Below, one piece after another: positions 15,534-23,312 of a stretch of DNA of 30,701 nucleotides (the stretch's first letter is position 1; every line of letters starts with the position of its first letter). Made by a program: the position numbers and the translations under genes. The notes below the pieces were generated by a model. The model was not told where the DNA came from. It worked only from the letters and a program-made list of their open reading frames with translations, and ran no database searches. Source of the stretch: Bacteroidales bacterium UBA6244 (GTDB lineage: Bacteria > Bacteroidota > Bacteroidia > Bacteroidales > F082). The stretch covers positions 1 through 30,701 of the forward strand of contig DJVY01000080.1 in assembly GCA_002440885.1 (NCBI GenBank). The letters run 5' to 3'.

Positions 15534-18026
15534 ATGAGTCGTCATCTGCTGCCATTTTATTTATTGCTATCCTTCGTAACCGCGAATCTTTTTTTGAAGG
15601 CACAAACCCCTACTACACAAGATTGTCTGGGGGCTGTCCCGGTTTGTGATTTTATTTACGTAGAGGAGCAAACCGCTTCAGGGAATGGTAATTACAACGA
15701 AATACCGGTAGGCCAAACTTGTCCTTCTCATTGTATGGACGGTGAAAAAAACAGCCGATGGTATATTTTTACTGTGATTGAAAGTGGTGCATTACGGTTT
15801 GAGATAACGCCCCAAACTCCTTCCGATGATTACGATTGGGCTGTTTTCAATTTAACCGACCATACCTGCGATGAGATATGGGCAAACTCTCTCGAAATGA
15901 TGAAAAGCTGCAATGCAGCCGGTGGGCCAGGTTATCAGGGAACTACCGGAGTTAGTACGCCAAATGGAGGAATGATTAACTGCAATGGAGGAGGAGCTAC
16001 CAGTAAATGGAATGCTGACCTGCAGGTGTGGGAAGGGGATACCTATGTGTTGGTGGTGAGCGATTGGACGCAAACTCCTGGTGGGTACACGCTGGATTTC
16101 AGTGCTTCAACGGCAGCCATTTTCGACGACCAAAAACCCTTTATCGAGTATGTCGGTGGTGATTTGATTACAGCCTGTGGCACGAATGAAATTCTGGTTC
16201 GGTTTAACGAAAATGTAAAATGCAGCTCGGTTCAGCCTGGCGATTTCGTGCTCGAAGGGCCGGGTGGACCTTATACCGTCAACAGCATTTATGGTTATAA
16301 CTGTGATCTGGGAGGTTCTAACGAGAGAGAATATACACTGTTTATCGATCCGCCAATTTACCAGGGTGGTGACTTTAATTTGGGTCTCACACTCTTTAGT
16401 GCCATCTCCGATGCCTGTAACAACTACGCGCAATCGGCACAATTCCCTTTTTCGGTGGAGTTGGATTCACCCGATGCCAATGCCGGTGACGATCAATCGA
16501 TAGCTTATGGAGCCAACGCAACACTTAATGGGAGCGCCACCGGAGGGTCAGGGTCTTATGAGTATTCCTGGACTCCCACCGACTTACTCGACGATCCCAC
16601 CTTGTCTCAGCCAACCACCATCAACCTTACAATTTCCACACCTTTCTGTCTGCTTGTAAGCGATTTGGAGTCCTATTGTCAAAGTCAGGACACAGTTTGG
16701 GTGAATATTATCGGAGGACCATTGTCAATAGCGGTAAGCGCTTCATCAACAGCCGTGTGCAGTGGTGAACGGGTCGATCTGCTGGCCTCCACAGGTGGAG
16801 GGTCGGGAGCCTACTTTTACACTTGGTCATCAGTGCCTCCCGGATTTAGTTCCGATCAGCAAAACCCATCGGTTTATCCCACCGAAAGCAGCTGGTACAA
16901 AGTAGTAGTGGCTGATGGTTTTAGCACGCTTACCGATAGTATTTTTGTCGCTGTTCACGAGACTCCTGTTGCCGACGCGGGGATCGATCAGGTCATTAAC
17001 GAGGGAACAATAACTACGCTGCATGGAACGGCATCGGGCGGTTCGGGTAACTACCAATACCAGTGGGAGCCTGCCAACTGGCTTGTTCAAAACAATGTAC
17101 CCGACCCCACCACAAAACCACTTTATGAACCCACAGTTTTTACCCTGCTGGTAAGCGATGGTAATGGGTGTCAAAGTGATCCATCTCAAATGTTGGTCAA
17201 CCCGGCCGGTGATGGCTTGTCTGCATTTCCTCTGGCCGATCCGGTAGAAATTTGTCAGGGTGAGTCGGCTCAAATTTCGGCAAATGCCACGGGAGGTGGC
17301 TTATCTTATACTTATGCATGGACTTCATCTCCTCCGGGTTTTACTTCTGATCAGTCCGATTTTTCAGTAGCTCCGCTCGCAACCACCAGGTACGATTTGG
17401 TTTTAAGCGATCAGTTTGGAAACGAATTCACTGCCCATACCACCATCACTGTAAACGACCTGCCCGTAATCAATCTCGTGCCATCTGGATATCCAATGTT
17501 GGGTAATGATACCCTGGTGGCCTGCGTGCGCGACTCTGTGCTGTTGGATGCCGGCTTCGACAACGATCCTTTAAATACCGAATACTATTGGCTTGGTGCG
17601 AATTATGTTAACCGCTTTTTTGTTGCCAGAACCAATGGGTCATGGATTGATTTCCAGAAACATGCCGTTAGGGTAACACATGGAACCACAGGGTGTGCGA
17701 ATACCGACAGTATAACCATTATGTTCGATTTTACCCAGTGTAACATAGATATCGAAGAACACCCTGGAAACATTAGTCAGCTAATCAGCCTTTTTCCAAA
17801 CCCGAACAACGGTGGTTTTACACTAGCTGTCCTTGAACAAGTTGAGGATTTGCACTTTATGGTTTTTGATGCACGTGGAGCAATGCAGTATCAAGACTTT
17901 AAAGAAGGGATAACCCGAAAAGGCTACGAAAAGCAGGTTTCTATTCCGGATCTTTCACCTGGTGTTTATGTAGTGAAGATTCAGAGCAAACAGGGAATCG
18001 GCGCTGTTCGCATGGTGATACAGTGA
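15534..18026 (+). CDS. Large secreted protein with PKD/Ig-like domains and T9SS type A sorting domain
   Basis: An 830-residue exported protein. The signal peptide is MSRHLLPFYLLLSFVTANLFLKAQ without a lipobox. Residues of about 25-200 form a Cys-rich pre-peptidase-type or adhesin-like domain (WYIFTVIESGALRFEITP, DYDWAVFNLT). Then come four related beta modules: two start with DAG-D/I-DQ and contain GGSGSYEYSW or GGSGNYQYQW (PKD-like), and two contain SSVPPGF or SSPPGF followed by SDQ. The last 78 residues (753-830) are a T9SS type A sorting domain: LFPNPNNGGF, MVFDARGAM, DLSPGVYVVKIQS. It should be secreted and surface-bound, perhaps as an adhesin; no enzymatic motif was recognised. It ends 9 nt from the convergent thioesterase. 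Confidence 0.88.
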   Translation: MSRHLLPFYLLLSFVTANLFLKAQTPTTQDCLGAVPVCDFIYVEEQTASGNGNYNEIPVGQTCPSHCMDGEKNSRWYIFTVIESGALRFEITPQTPSDDYDWAVFNLTDHTCDEIWANSLEMMKSCNAAGGPGYQGTTGVSTPNGGMINCNGGGATSKWNADLQVWEGDTYVLVVSDWTQTPGGYTLDFSASTAAIFDDQKPFIEYVGGDLITACGTNEILVRFNENVKCSSVQPGDFVLEGPGGPYTVNSIYGYNCDLGGSNEREYTLFIDPPIYQGGDFNLGLTLFSAISDACNNYAQSAQFPFSVELDSPDANAGDDQSIAYGANATLNGSATGGSGSYEYSWTPTDLLDDPTLSQPTTINLTISTPFCLLVSDLESYCQSQDTVWVNIIGGPLSIAVSASSTAVCSGERVDLLASTGGGSGAYFYTWSSVPPGFSSDQQNPSVYPTESSWYKVVVADGFSTLTDSIFVAVHETPVADAGIDQVINEGTITTLHGTASGGSGNYQYQWEPANWLVQNNVPDPTTKPLYEPTVFTLLVSDGNGCQSDPSQMLVNPAGDGLSAFPLADPVEICQGESAQISANATGGGLSYTYAWTSSPPGFTSDQSDFSVAPLATTRYDLVLSDQFGNEFTAHTTITVNDLPVINLVPSGYPMLGNDTLVACVRDSVLLDAGFDNDPLNTEYYWLGANYVNRFFVARTNGSWIDFQKHAVRVTHGTTGCANTDSITIMFDFTQCNIDIEEHPGNISQLISLFPNPNNGGFTLAVLEQVEDLHFMVFDARGAMQYQDFKEGITRKGYEKQVSIPDLSPGVYVVKIQSKQGIGAVRMVIQ

Positions 18027-18035
18027 TTTTAACCC

Positions 18036-18506
18036 TTATTCAAATGCCTTCCTTCCGGGAAAGTGAAGCTTCTCCTTGGCTATTTCAGGGGGAAATGTAT
18101 AGTAGGTGACGTCTGCTTCAGCACAGAGTTTATTTTCGTTATCATACAGTTGTACTTCTACATCGGCCAGATTCCGACGCATTCCTTTTAACTTGGCTTT
18201 CAGTAGAATTGGTCCATTGTTGATGTAGACTGTTTTTTTGTAGCGCACGCGCAGTTCCGAAGTTACTCCTGCTGTATTTGTTTTTACCTGCACAAGCCAT
18301 GAGGCAATTTCATCCATCAGGGTAGCCTGTATTCCGCCGTGAAGCACATTGTGAAACCCCTGTAAATAACCACGGGGTTCCCAGCTAGAAACTACCTCGT
18401 CACCTTCTTCAAAAAAACGCATCTGTAGTCCATGCTCGTTTTTGGGTGAACACCCAAAACAATTGTATCCGGGCATTTCAGCGTATGGGTTTGTGATTTT
18501 CTTCAT
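18036..18506 (-). CDS. PaaI-family hotdog-fold thioesterase
   Basis: A 156-residue single hotdog (4HBT) domain. The N-terminus NPYAEMPGYNCFGCSPKNEHGL is typical of this PaaI-like subgroup. The catalytic-helix motif is VLHGGIQATLMDEIASWLV, with HGG and the acidic Asp/Glu residues expected for an acyl-CoA thioesterase. RVRYKKTVYI and AKLKGMRRNLADVEVQLY supply the central strands. It would hydrolyse an acyl- or aryl-CoA in the cytoplasm; the substrate is not evident. It lies downstream of the MORN-repeat gene on the same strand, with a 156-nt gap holding no clear promoter. Confidence 0.85.
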   Translation of the reverse strand: MKKITNPYAEMPGYNCFGCSPKNEHGLQMRFFEEGDEVVSSWEPRGYLQGFHNVLHGGIQATLMDEIASWLVQVKTNTAGVTSELRVRYKKTVYINNGPILLKAKLKGMRRNLADVEVQLYDNENKLCAEADVTYYTFPPEIAKEKLHFPGRKAFE

Positions 18507-18662
18507 GTTTTCAGTCTTTTTTGCCTTTGTATAAGCCAGATTTTTTTGGATCTCTCAGAACTGGTTTTCTGTATTGGTTGTTTTTGCTATTCATGATTTT
18601 CACCATAGATTGTATTACGAATGATGAAACTGCGATGTATTGACCTCTGCTTTAATCTGTCT

Positions 18663-19403
18663 TTATCTTAAAAGCCCATTTTTATACTTTTCTTTTTTGG
18701 TCATTTTCCCCGACTCATCATAAATCAGCCATTCACCGTGTTTATTTCCGTTTTTGTATTGACCTGTAAGCTTAGGGTTGCCGTTTTCGTAATAAGCCTT
18801 GTACGCCCCTTCAGCCACGTTGGTCGAAAAATCTTGCGTGGTTCGCAGCGTGTCATTTGGGTAGTAAGTTTTCTGAACACCTTCAAAATCGCCATTTTTG
18901 TAGTTGTATTCTGCAATCAGTTTTCCACTTTCGTTATACCATTTCGATGTGCCGTTTTTTACCCCGTTTACATAGCTGCTTTGTTCCTGAATAGTACCTC
19001 TTTCGTAATAAACCTCGCGTTCGCCGTTGAGCAGGCCATTCGTATAGTGTTCAACCAATCCGGGCTTGCCCCCCAGTCGCCATTCTGTGTATTTACCGTC
19101 GAGCGAGTCACTGAGATAATTGGCTTGCAATTCGATATATCCCCTTCGGTTAAGTTTAAGATAAAGCCCGTTGCGTTTTCCGTTTTTGTACTCTTCTACA
19201 GTATATATTTGACCGGTAGGATAGTATGAAATCCAATTGCCTGTTTTAAGGTAATTGTCGTAATATCCGGTAATGATTGTCCCACCGACTTCTGCGCTAA
19301 AAAATCCTGATTGGATAGTGTCTGCCGTAGGCTGTAGCGTTGGTTGTGCGTTAAGCGTCAGTGCAAGCAATACAAGGGTGATGATGTTGATAATGGTTTT
19401 CAT
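18663..19403 (-). CDS. Exported MORN-repeat (YwqK-like) protein
   Basis: A 246-residue protein with a signal peptide MKTIINIITLVLLALTLNAQ and then seven or eight repeats of about 20-25 residues. The repeat core is E/N-G-x-x-x-x-x-x-Y-x-N-G-x-x-x-G-x-W/Y, for example YYENGNPKLTGQYKNGNKHG and YYPTGQIYTVEEYKNGKRNG. These are MORN repeats; automated annotation often labels such proteins YwqK-family antitoxin, but there is no toxin partner here and the signal peptide argues against that role. The function is unknown. The start ATG at 19403 is preferred over an in-frame TTG at 19445 because it begins the signal peptide and lies 58 nt below a perfect -7 element. Confidence 0.85.
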   Translation of the reverse strand: MKTIINIITLVLLALTLNAQPTLQPTADTIQSGFFSAEVGGTIITGYYDNYLKTGNWISYYPTGQIYTVEEYKNGKRNGLYLKLNRRGYIELQANYLSDSLDGKYTEWRLGGKPGLVEHYTNGLLNGEREVYYERGTIQEQSSYVNGVKNGTSKWYNESGKLIAEYNYKNGDFEGVQKTYYPNDTLRTTQDFSTNVAEGAYKAYYENGNPKLTGQYKNGNKHGEWLIYDESGKMTKKEKYKNGLLR

Positions 19404-19461
19404 GTGATTACAGTTTTTTCCACCGCTGCGCGATGAAGCGTCCAAATTTTATTATGAATCA

Positions 19462-19469
19462 CAAAATTA
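19462..19469 (-). promoter_or_regulatory. -7 promoter element for the MORN-repeat gene
   Basis: The minus strand reads TAATTTTG, a perfect TAnnTTTG, 58 nt upstream of the ATG at 19403 and downstream of the terminator at 19546-19585. No -33 TTG is found at the right spacing. Confidence 0.45.
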
Positions 19470-19545
19470 GCTTATTCAGACAAATTATCGTTGGATTTCA
19501 TTCTAAATAGTGGAAATATACCGGCTGAGTTGGAAGAGACAGGCT

Positions 19546-19585
19546 AAAAACACATCAGGCCGGAACAGAGAATCCCGACCTGATG
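19546..19585 (-). terminator. Intrinsic terminator on the minus strand
   Basis: As minus-strand RNA, CAUCAGGUCGG pairs with CCGGCCUGAUG over 11 bp (one G-U pair) around an 11-nt loop, followed by UG and UUUUU. On the plus strand the wobble pair becomes a C-A mismatch and no T-run follows, so the minus orientation is favoured. It would end transcripts coming from rimO. Confidence 0.65.
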
Positions 19586-19795
19586 AACCAAAACCAAATT
19601 TTATACAATGATGGAGTCACGATTCTCGTTACACATTCTTTAGCTTATGTAAGTAAAAACGTAGCTACTTCTTATGCTAAAGAAGCAATTGGTATGCCAA
19701 AATTTATACTATGTTAGTATTGAATTGCATAAGGTTTCTTTGGGATTAAAAACATCCGGTTATATAGTTCGTCAGGGTATAAAATAATCCCTTTT

Positions 19796-19811
19796 TCGTA
19801 AAAAATTACGA
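19796..19811. repeat. Dyad TCGTAA-N4-TTACGA just after rimO
   Basis: A perfect 6-bp inverted repeat with loop AAAA, 8 nt beyond the rimO stop. There is no T-run, so it is not by itself a terminator. The arms are identical to the dyad at 14592-14608. Confidence 0.35.
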
Positions 19812-19819
19812 TATCGGAA

Positions 19820-21124
19820 TCAATCAATTACCTTTTCCGTAATTTTCGCTATCAGGTCGAAAAAGTCGGCTGCTGTAATTTCCACTTGAACGAAGTCGCC
19901 AATGGGCAGTTTGTGCTTTGTTTCGATGATTACTTCGTTGTCTACTTCAGGCGAATCGTAAATGGTTCGGCCTATGTAACGGTCATTTTCGTGCCTGTCG
20001 ACAATTACCCTGAATATTTTCCCGATTTTGGCCTGATTGAGTTCCAGGCTGATGTCTTGTTGTTTGCTCATCAGCCGGCTTTTTCTTTCTTCTTTGGTTT
20101 CTTCGGGCACATCATCGGGGAGTAAATTGGCAGAGGTGCCTTCCTCCGGCGAATAGGTAAAAACTCCCAGTCGGTCGAAGCGGTATTTTTCCACAAATTC
20201 CATCAACTCTTGAAAATCTTCCTCTGTTTCTCCCGGATATCCTACGATGAGCGTGGTGCGCAGGGCGATGTCGGGAACTTCTGCTTTTATTCTGTCGAGG
20301 AGTTCGGTGGTTTTCTCACCTCCCAGCCCTCGTTTCATGGATTTCAGTATTTTGCTGTTGATATGCTGCAGAGGCATGTCAAGGTAGGGACATACTTTTG
20401 GGTTTTCCCGCATTGTTTTTAGCAGTCCTACCGGGAAATTTGCCGGATAGGTATAGTGCATTCTTATCCACTCAATGCCTTCAATTTCCGACAGTTTATC
20501 TAATAAATCAGGCAATACCCTTTTTCCGTACAAATCTAGTCCGTACCATGTAAGATCCTGGGCTATAAGCAATAATTCTTTTACCCCTTGCAAGGCCAGA
20601 TGTTTGGCTTCCATGACTAAATCTTCGATTTTGCGGGAGATGTGCGGTCCTCTGATCAAAGGGATAGCACAAAACGAGCATTTACGGTTACACCCTTCTG
20701 ATATTTTCAGGTAGGCGAGATGCCTTGGGGTGGTAAGCAGACGTTGTCCGTATAGTTCATGGCGGTAATCGACATGCAGGCTTTTGAGTATCTCGTTCAG
20801 ATCGCTTGTGCCAAAGTAGCCATCCACCTCCGGCATCTCTGCTGCCAGTTCTTTTTTATAGCGCTGCGACAAACATCCCGTGACAAATACTTTCTTTACT
20901 TTTCCGGTTGTTTTGAGCTCTAACGCGTTGATTATGGTGTCGATAGATTCCTCCTTGGCGTCGTTGATAAAACCACAGGTGTTTATTACCACGATGTCGG
21001 AGAGTTCATTGCTGTCGTGGTGGACAGTATAACGGCCTTCCAGTTGTTTCATGAGCACTTCCGAGTCGACAAGATTTTTGGAGCAACCCATTGTGATGAC
21101 GTTGATGCTTTGTTTTTTTTGCAT
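19820..21124 (-). CDS. rimO: Ribosomal protein S12 methylthiotransferase RimO
   Basis: A 434-residue radical-SAM enzyme that adds a methylthio group to an Asp of ribosomal protein S12. The N-terminal UPF0004 domain binds one 4Fe-4S cluster through Cys14 (MGCSKNLVDSE), Cys50 (NTCGF) and Cys84 (TGCLSQRY). The radical-SAM motif is EGCNRKCSFCAIP with Cys145, Cys149 and Cys152. The C-terminal TRAM domain starts near residue 365 (IGKIFRVIVDRHEND). MGCSKN and the 434-residue size fit RimO rather than MiaB. It begins 27 nt after ftsY and is probably co-transcribed, an arrangement seen in other Bacteroidota. Confidence 0.95.
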   Translation of the reverse strand: MQKKQSINVITMGCSKNLVDSEVLMKQLEGRYTVHHDSNELSDIVVINTCGFINDAKEESIDTIINALELKTTGKVKKVFVTGCLSQRYKKELAAEMPEVDGYFGTSDLNEILKSLHVDYRHELYGQRLLTTPRHLAYLKISEGCNRKCSFCAIPLIRGPHISRKIEDLVMEAKHLALQGVKELLLIAQDLTWYGLDLYGKRVLPDLLDKLSEIEGIEWIRMHYTYPANFPVGLLKTMRENPKVCPYLDMPLQHINSKILKSMKRGLGGEKTTELLDRIKAEVPDIALRTTLIVGYPGETEEDFQELMEFVEKYRFDRLGVFTYSPEEGTSANLLPDDVPEETKEERKSRLMSKQQDISLELNQAKIGKIFRVIVDRHENDRYIGRTIYDSPEVDNEVIIETKHKLPIGDFVQVEITAADFFDLIAKITEKVID

Positions 21125-21151
21125 GTGGTTGGCGATTAATGGGTTAAGAGT

Positions 21152-22105
21152 TTATCCAAACAAGCTTTCAACAAAGGTGTGGCGGTTAAATATTTGAAGA
21201 TCTTCCATCTTTTCACCGACCCCGATATACTTTACAGGAATCTTGAATTGGTCAGAAATCCCAATTACAACGCCCCCTTTGGCTGTGCCATCGAGTTTGG
21301 TAAGTGCGAGTGCATTTACTTCGGTGGCTGCAATAAACTGCCGGGCCTGCTCAATGGCATTCTGGCCGGTGGAAGCATCAAGAACGAGCAGGATTTCGTG
21401 CGGGGCTTCAGGTACAAGCTTTTGCATTACCCGTTTTATCTTTGACAACTCGTTCATCAGGTTCACTTTGTTGTGCAAGCGCCCCGCCGTATCAATAATC
21501 ACCACATCTTTTTTCTGGGCGATGGCAGATTTCAGGGTGTCGTAGGCAACTGAAGCAGGATCGGCATTCATTCCCTGGTTAACGATGGGCACGCCGGCGC
21601 GTTCTGACCAGATGATAAGCTGATCAACGGCGGCAGCTCTGAAGGTATCACTTGCTCCTAAGATGACTGATTTCCCGGCTTTTTTAAAGTTGTAAGCCAG
21701 CTTGCCGATGGTAGTGGTTTTGCCAACTCCGTTAACTCCTACCACCATAATAACATAAGGTGTAGCGTTTGTGGGGATCTCAAATTCATCGCCATCGATG
21801 GTGTTGTTTTCGAGCAACAGGGCTTCTATCTCTTCACGTAGCATGGTGTTAAGCTCAGCCGTACCTAAAAATTTGTCCCGGGCTACACGTGCTTCGATAC
21901 GCTCGATTATTTTTAAGGTGGTTTTTACGCCGACATCTGACATCACCAGAGCTTCTTCCAGGTTGTCGAGAACTTCATCGTCGACTTTGGATTTGCCAGC
22001 AACAGCTTTTGACAGTTTGCTGAAAACACTCTGTTTGGTTTTTTCAAGGCCTTTTTCCAGGTCCTCTTTTTGTTGTTTTTTTGAAAAAATTGAAAATAAA
22101 CCCAT
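21152..22105 (-). CDS. ftsY: Signal recognition particle receptor FtsY
   Basis: A 317-residue SRP GTPase that receives ribosome-nascent-chain complexes at the inner membrane. It has a short basic N-terminus (MGLFSIFSKKQQKED), without the long acidic A domain of E. coli FtsY. The helical N domain covers about 20-105, and the G domain has GVNGVGKTTTIGKLA (123-137), DTFRAAAVDQL, DTAGR and TKLDGTAKGG. The start is the ATG at 22105, giving the usual MGLFS beginning; an upstream in-frame ATG at 22162 would add 19 unrelated residues and lies before the likely promoter at 22142-22149. A terminator separates it from the ribosomal gene upstream. Confidence 0.96.
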   Translation of the reverse strand: MGLFSIFSKKQQKEDLEKGLEKTKQSVFSKLSKAVAGKSKVDDEVLDNLEEALVMSDVGVKTTLKIIERIEARVARDKFLGTAELNTMLREEIEALLLENNTIDGDEFEIPTNATPYVIMVVGVNGVGKTTTIGKLAYNFKKAGKSVILGASDTFRAAAVDQLIIWSERAGVPIVNQGMNADPASVAYDTLKSAIAQKKDVVIIDTAGRLHNKVNLMNELSKIKRVMQKLVPEAPHEILLVLDASTGQNAIEQARQFIAATEVNALALTKLDGTAKGGVVIGISDQFKIPVKYIGVGEKMEDLQIFNRHTFVESLFG

Positions 22106-22141
22106 TGCGAAGAATTGTTTAGGAGGTGATTTTACCCGGGA

Positions 22142-22149
22142 CAAAAGTA
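22142..22149 (-). promoter_or_regulatory. -7 promoter element for ftsY-rimO
   Basis: The minus strand reads TACTTTTG, a perfect TAnnTTTG, 36 nt upstream of the ftsY ATG and just downstream of the terminator at 22168-22202. It suggests ftsY-rimO is transcribed independently of rpmG. Confidence 0.5.
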
Positions 22150-22167
22150 ATGATAAATGCACAAACT

Positions 22168-22202
22168 AAAAAAGCTCTTTCCCTAAACAAGAGAAAAAGC
22201 TT
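22168..22202 (-). terminator. Intrinsic terminator between the DUF4295 gene and ftsY
   Basis: In minus-strand RNA, AAGCUUUUUCUC (22202-22191) pairs with GGGAAAGAGCUU (22183-22172) through about 11 pairs including G-U wobbles. The loop is 7 nt and six U residues follow (22173-22168). It should end the rpmG-DUF4295 transcript. Confidence 0.6.
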
Positions 22203-22224
22203 CCTTATAACCTAAAGGCTATGG

Positions 22225-22380
22225 TTATACTTTCCCGGCCAAAAACTCGCTCACTTTGTCCGAAGGAATAATACTTTCCTTCCAGGTATAGGCTCCTGTT
22301 TTGGTCGATTTGGTCAGCTTATATACTTTTGCGATATCTTTTGTTGCTGATTGCAGGGTTGCTACTACTTTCTTTGCCAT
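22225..22380 (-). CDS. DUF4295 small basic protein
   Basis: A 51-residue protein (MAKKVVATLQSATKDIAKVY..., ending FLAGKV) that matches the DUF4295 family, a Bacteroidota-specific small protein encoded next to rpmG and ftsY. It is lysine-rich and soluble, with a single Trp near residue 33. Its position 8 nt after rpmG and its size suggest a ribosome-associated role, but no function is established to my knowledge. The ATG at 22380 is the only sensible start. It is short enough to be missed by ORF length cut-offs. Confidence 0.88.
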   Translation of the reverse strand: MAKKVVATLQSATKDIAKVYKLTKSTKTGAYTWKESIIPSDKVSEFLAGKV

Positions 22381-22388
22381 GGTTCTAT

Positions 22389-22577
22389 CTATTTAATTTC
22401 TCTGTGAACAGTTTTTTTCTTGAGTATCGGGTTGAATTTCTTCAGCTCCAAACGCTCAGGAGTATTTTTTTTGTTTTTGGTAGTAATATACCTCGAGGTT
22501 CCCGGCATGCCACTGTTTTTGTGCTCGGTGCATTCCATGATAACCTGAATTCTTGCGTCTTTGCTCTTTTTAGCCAT
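22389..22577 (-). CDS. rpmG: 50S ribosomal protein L33
   Basis: A 62-residue basic protein of the large subunit. QVIMECTEHKNSGMPG and SRYITTKNKKNTPERLELKK are the L33 signature, and the sequence ends KKKTVHREIK. It has only one Cys, so it is of the zinc-free type without CXXC pairs. The ATG at 22577 follows a good promoter by about 30 nt. In many Bacteroidota rpmB (L28) directly precedes rpmG; here the 211 nt upstream hold no L28 gene. Confidence 0.94.
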   Translation of the reverse strand: MAKKSKDARIQVIMECTEHKNSGMPGTSRYITTKNKKNTPERLELKKFNPILKKKTVHREIK

Positions 22578-22604
22578 GTCAAACTCACTTTAAATTTCGG
22601 ACGG

Positions 22605-22635
22605 CAAAAGTAGAAAAAAAATGCAGATAAAACAA
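22605..22635 (-). promoter_or_regulatory. -33/-7 promoter for rpmG
   Basis: The minus strand reads TACTTTTG (22612-22605), a perfect TAnnTTTG, with TTG 20 nt upstream (22635-22633). The ATG is 27 nt beyond the -7 element. Confidence 0.55.
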
Positions 22636-22788
22636 TTTGTTTGACAAAAAAATTGTCTGAATGATCAATTTGTGCAAATTCCTCGAAATCAGGAAAAAAA
22701 TGGTTTGTCAGAACTGGTTATTCCTGCCTTGATCTGTTTTGGAATCTTATTATTTGCGTTTTAGCAGGAGGCAAAATGGCACATATGT

Positions 22789-23238
22789 TTACTTTAAGTG
22801 TTTTTTTCTAAGCTCATACATCAATATAGCCGGGACGAAAAAAACGACGTCGGCGATGGTTTTTCCAATGAACGAACCTAAAATGAAATTGGTCATAAGT
22901 GTTGGGATAAGGTACATGAAAAACGGACGCACTGCCAACACGTCAAGCAATTCGGCAGGGCCAAATTCAATAATCAGGTTTCTGAAATCCTTCAAAAATG
23001 ATTTTGTCCGGTAACTTTTGTTTTTTTGCCGATGCCGTTTTATACTTTTTCTAACATCGCTTACCGCAATAACACCATAAAAAAGTACCGAAGCCACTGC
23101 CGAAGCAGCAAAGGCTGCCAATACCCTGTTTTCGGTTGTCTCCATGATGATCCAGGCGGTGAACAACGAAAAAACAGTGCACAGAATTTCTGCCAGTAAA
23201 TACCTTTTAATCCATTCTTTGAGTTTGGTTTTTAACAT
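22789..23238 (-). CDS. Small integral membrane protein of unknown function
   Basis: A 149-residue protein not recognised as a named family. It has a basic N-terminus, then about four hydrophobic segments: roughly 14-32 (LLAEILCTVFSLFTAWIIM), 40-60 (LAAFAASAVASVLFYGVIAV), 105-125 (FFMYLIPTLMTNFILGSFIG) and 127-143. Between the pairs is a cytoplasmic, very basic loop of about 63-85 (KSIKRHRQKNKSYRTKS). The motif EFGPAELLDVLAVRPF may be conserved. It lies 74 nt downstream of the antiporter gene on the same strand without an obvious promoter, so it could be read through from the decarboxylase operon. I cannot assign a function. Confidence 0.65.
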   Translation of the reverse strand: MLKTKLKEWIKRYLLAEILCTVFSLFTAWIIMETTENRVLAAFAASAVASVLFYGVIAVSDVRKSIKRHRQKNKSYRTKSFLKDFRNLIIEFGPAELLDVLAVRPFFMYLIPTLMTNFILGSFIGKTIADVVFFVPAILMYELRKKHLK

Positions 23239-23312
23239 AAATGTAAAATTGAATGAAGTGAAATAAACGGATTAGATGCTGTTTAATCGAGCTGATTGGT
23301 GAAAATGCGGAC

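Larger units (their letters stand above)
19404..19819. other. 416-bp intergenic region between rimO and the MORN gene
   Basis: It contains, on the minus strand, a dyad 8 nt after the rimO stop, a strong terminator (19546-19585) whose loop complements an upstream segment (19616-19627), and the -7 element of the MORN gene (19462-19469). A 44-codon + strand reading frame (19583-19717) begins inside the terminator stem and is not credited. The 230 nt between rimO and the terminator could be a long 3' UTR or a small RNA. Confidence 0.5.

Noticed and set aside
18663..19403. Antitoxin of a toxin-antitoxin system (YwqK label)
   Set aside because: The protein is exported and made of MORN repeats, and no toxin gene is adjacent.
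19583..19717. 44-codon + strand ORF beginning MNQNQILYND
   Set aside because: Its ATG lies inside the 3' arm of the minus-strand terminator, no promoter or ribosome-binding site precedes it, and the length is compatible with chance.
22121..22212. Plus-strand AGGAGGTGA followed by a 21-codon ORF from 22150
   Set aside because: The spacing to the ATG is too long (about 20 nt), the ORF is tiny and it runs through the minus-strand terminator; Bacteroidota also rarely use strong SD sequences.
22643..22680. Small palindromes GACAA-N5-TTGTC and AATTTG-TG-CAAATT upstream of rpmG
   Set aside because: Short AT-rich dyads of this kind are expected by chance; no second copy or clear placement supports an operator.
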